NCBI RefSeq assembly: GCF_003182155.1
Contig: NZ_QGTG01000001.1
Span: forward strand, 1,240,744-1,304,743
DNA from: Chitinophaga sp. S165
GTDB taxonomy: Bacteria > Bacteroidota > Bacteroidia > Chitinophagales > Chitinophagaceae
Direction: 5' to 3'
DNA length: 64,000 nt
The notes beneath the pieces were generated by a model. It ran no database searches and was not told where the DNA came from. It saw nothing but the letters and a program-made list of their open reading frames with translations. This document shows, in pieces, positions 63,131 through 64,000 of this stretch (the stretch's first letter is position 1; each line of letters opens with the position of its first letter). The position numbers and the translations under genes are program-made.

Positions 63131-64000
63131 CTAAAAATTGTAACCTAATCTCAACTTAACCGGACTACTCGACGGCATATTCCCTCTCGCCATAAAATCG
63201 TACAACAGCATAATATTCCCCTTCAGCTTCGCACTCACCTTATACTTCTTACTTACCCCCAGCAACGCACTCCCCTGCCAGCCACTCCAGCTCTTCAACT
63301 CATCAACCCGCGAGATCGTCGACACATGATTCTGCTCGAACCCACCATTCACGAAAAACGTTCCCTTCAGCTTCCAGTCCACAAAAGAGCGTAATCCCAC
63401 ACCTTGATGGCTGATTGCTATATGGTCCCAGCCTGTCCCTAAACCCAGCTTATAAGACATACCGATACCCGCTGTTCCATTCTTATGGAACCTATAACCT
63501 ATTTGGCCCGCGATATCTGATGTTGTCGGGAAATAACGATTAGACTTTTGGAATTGAATATTCCCCCCGAACTCCAATCGTTCCAGGAAACTCTTCGTCT
63601 TCATCGGATTGGGCTTAAAGTCAGGCATATCCCCCGCATTATCAAGATCAGGGAACTTACTCTTCAATTCATTTAATTGAGAACGTGCCTGGTCCATCTG
63701 CTGACTAACCGCCTGCCGCGCGCCAGGATCATTACCAAGTCTTTGCTGGATCAGCTGCTCCACCTGACTTCGGGTTTGAAGCCCCTCAAGGCTCTGCGCT
63801 GTCGCCGCTCCCGATGATCCAAGATTAAAAAGACTGGCCAATTGAGAATTACGGCGGATAAAATCGTTGTACACAGGCATTTTCTTCAGCAATTCCATTG
63901 CTTTCGCCTCTGCCTTCTTTTTATCCTTTAGTAAGGTCTTGTATTCGCTGATCTGCTGACCGTAGTAATAAGCCTCTTTATTAATCTTCTGAAGATCCTT
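63131..64000 (-). CDS. Outer-membrane barrel with coiled coil (module B), N-terminus outside window
   Basis: The visible 289 residues are the C-terminal part of a second copy of the 51014 barrel protein: end of the coiled coil, linker (LDNAGDMPDFKPNPMKTKSF) and barrel, ending SPVKLRLGYNF. Only five of the last 255 residues differ from copy A. It opens module B as copy A opens module A. The gene continues past 64000. Confidence 0.8.
   Translation of the reverse strand, partial: KDLQKINKEAYYYGQQISEYKTLLKDKKKAEAKAMELLKKMPVYNDFIRRNSQLASLFNLGSSGAATAQSLEGLQTRSQVEQLIQQRLGNDPGARQAVSQQMDQARSQLNELKSKFPDLDNAGDMPDFKPNPMKTKSFLERLEFGGNIQFQKSNRYFPTTSDIAGQIGYRFHKNGTAGIGMSYKLGLGTGWDHIAISHQGVGLRSFVDWKLKGTFFVNGGFEQNHVSTISRVDELKSWSGWQGSALLGVSKKYKVSAKLKGNIMLLYDFMARGNMPSSSPVKLRLGYNF
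63131..64000 (-). repeat. Direct repeat, copy B (continues past window)
   Basis: Gap-free partner of 51014-51883 at an offset of 12,117 bases. Same orientation, so recombination between the copies would delete or duplicate one whole Rhs module. Confidence 0.9.

Overview
The window looks like the chromosome of a Bacteroidota soil or plant-associated bacterium of the Chitinophaga type. It carries a SusC/SusD nutrient-uptake locus run by an ECF sigma factor and FecR, a fused ABC-2 permease/GldG protein, DUF2723 and CHRD proteins, promoters of the Bacteroidota form TTTG-N19-TAnnTTTG, and Rhs proteins that begin with a Sec signal. Genus assignment is inference; no rRNA is present. The only RNA gene seen is tRNA-Lys(UUU).

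Left part (1-18.4 kb, mostly leftward). An ABC ATPase, a fused permease/GldG protein and a cut-off MutS-like ATPase lie in one close-packed row. Next comes a full sigma/anti-sigma/SusC/SusD/lipoprotein uptake locus. Its last gene belongs to the 'substrate import-associated zinc metallohydrolase' lipoprotein type, but the HExxH site is gone. A two-domain CHRD lipoprotein, small membrane or periplasmic proteins, a SIMPL-domain protein and a TPR-type histidine kinase with its NarL-type regulator follow.

Middle (18.6-39.3 kb). Mostly housekeeping and metabolic genes: tRNA-Lys, an SDR, a SAM hydroxide adenosyltransferase-like protein, a 1076-residue DUF2723 membrane protein, a DUF2310 zinc-ribbon protein, a sugar phosphate isomerase-like TIM barrel, a VWA/AAA+ chelatase-like pair, a Tat-exported Gfo/Idh/MocA oxidoreductase, an ankyrin protein, two AraC regulators around a PRISE-type SDR, and a TetR/SDR pair with three matching operators. 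At 31.1-31.55 kb there is a gene wreck in which the start of an ABC ATPase is joined to the tail of a metallophosphoesterase.

Right part (39.3-64 kb, leftward) is the accessory region and the most interesting part. It holds two copies of one module, in the order: outer-membrane barrel with coiled coil, one or two secreted fibre-like proteins with a shared coiled-coil end, a large SpvB/TcB-like secreted protein, an Rhs protein with a variable C-terminal tip, and a small gene placed like an immunity gene. The two Rhs bodies match closely up to DPDG, then carry unrelated tips. One tip has a charged GENHS-type domain followed by a soluble small protein. The other has a Cys/His peptidase-like domain followed by a lipoprotein. 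Between and beside the modules lie decayed Rhs tips and a decayed lipoprotein partner, as expected for a locus that swaps toxin tips. I read this as a Sec-exported, surface-built Rhs toxin system, possibly a Tc-like TcB/TcC split shell. That function is inferred and nothing in the window proves it.
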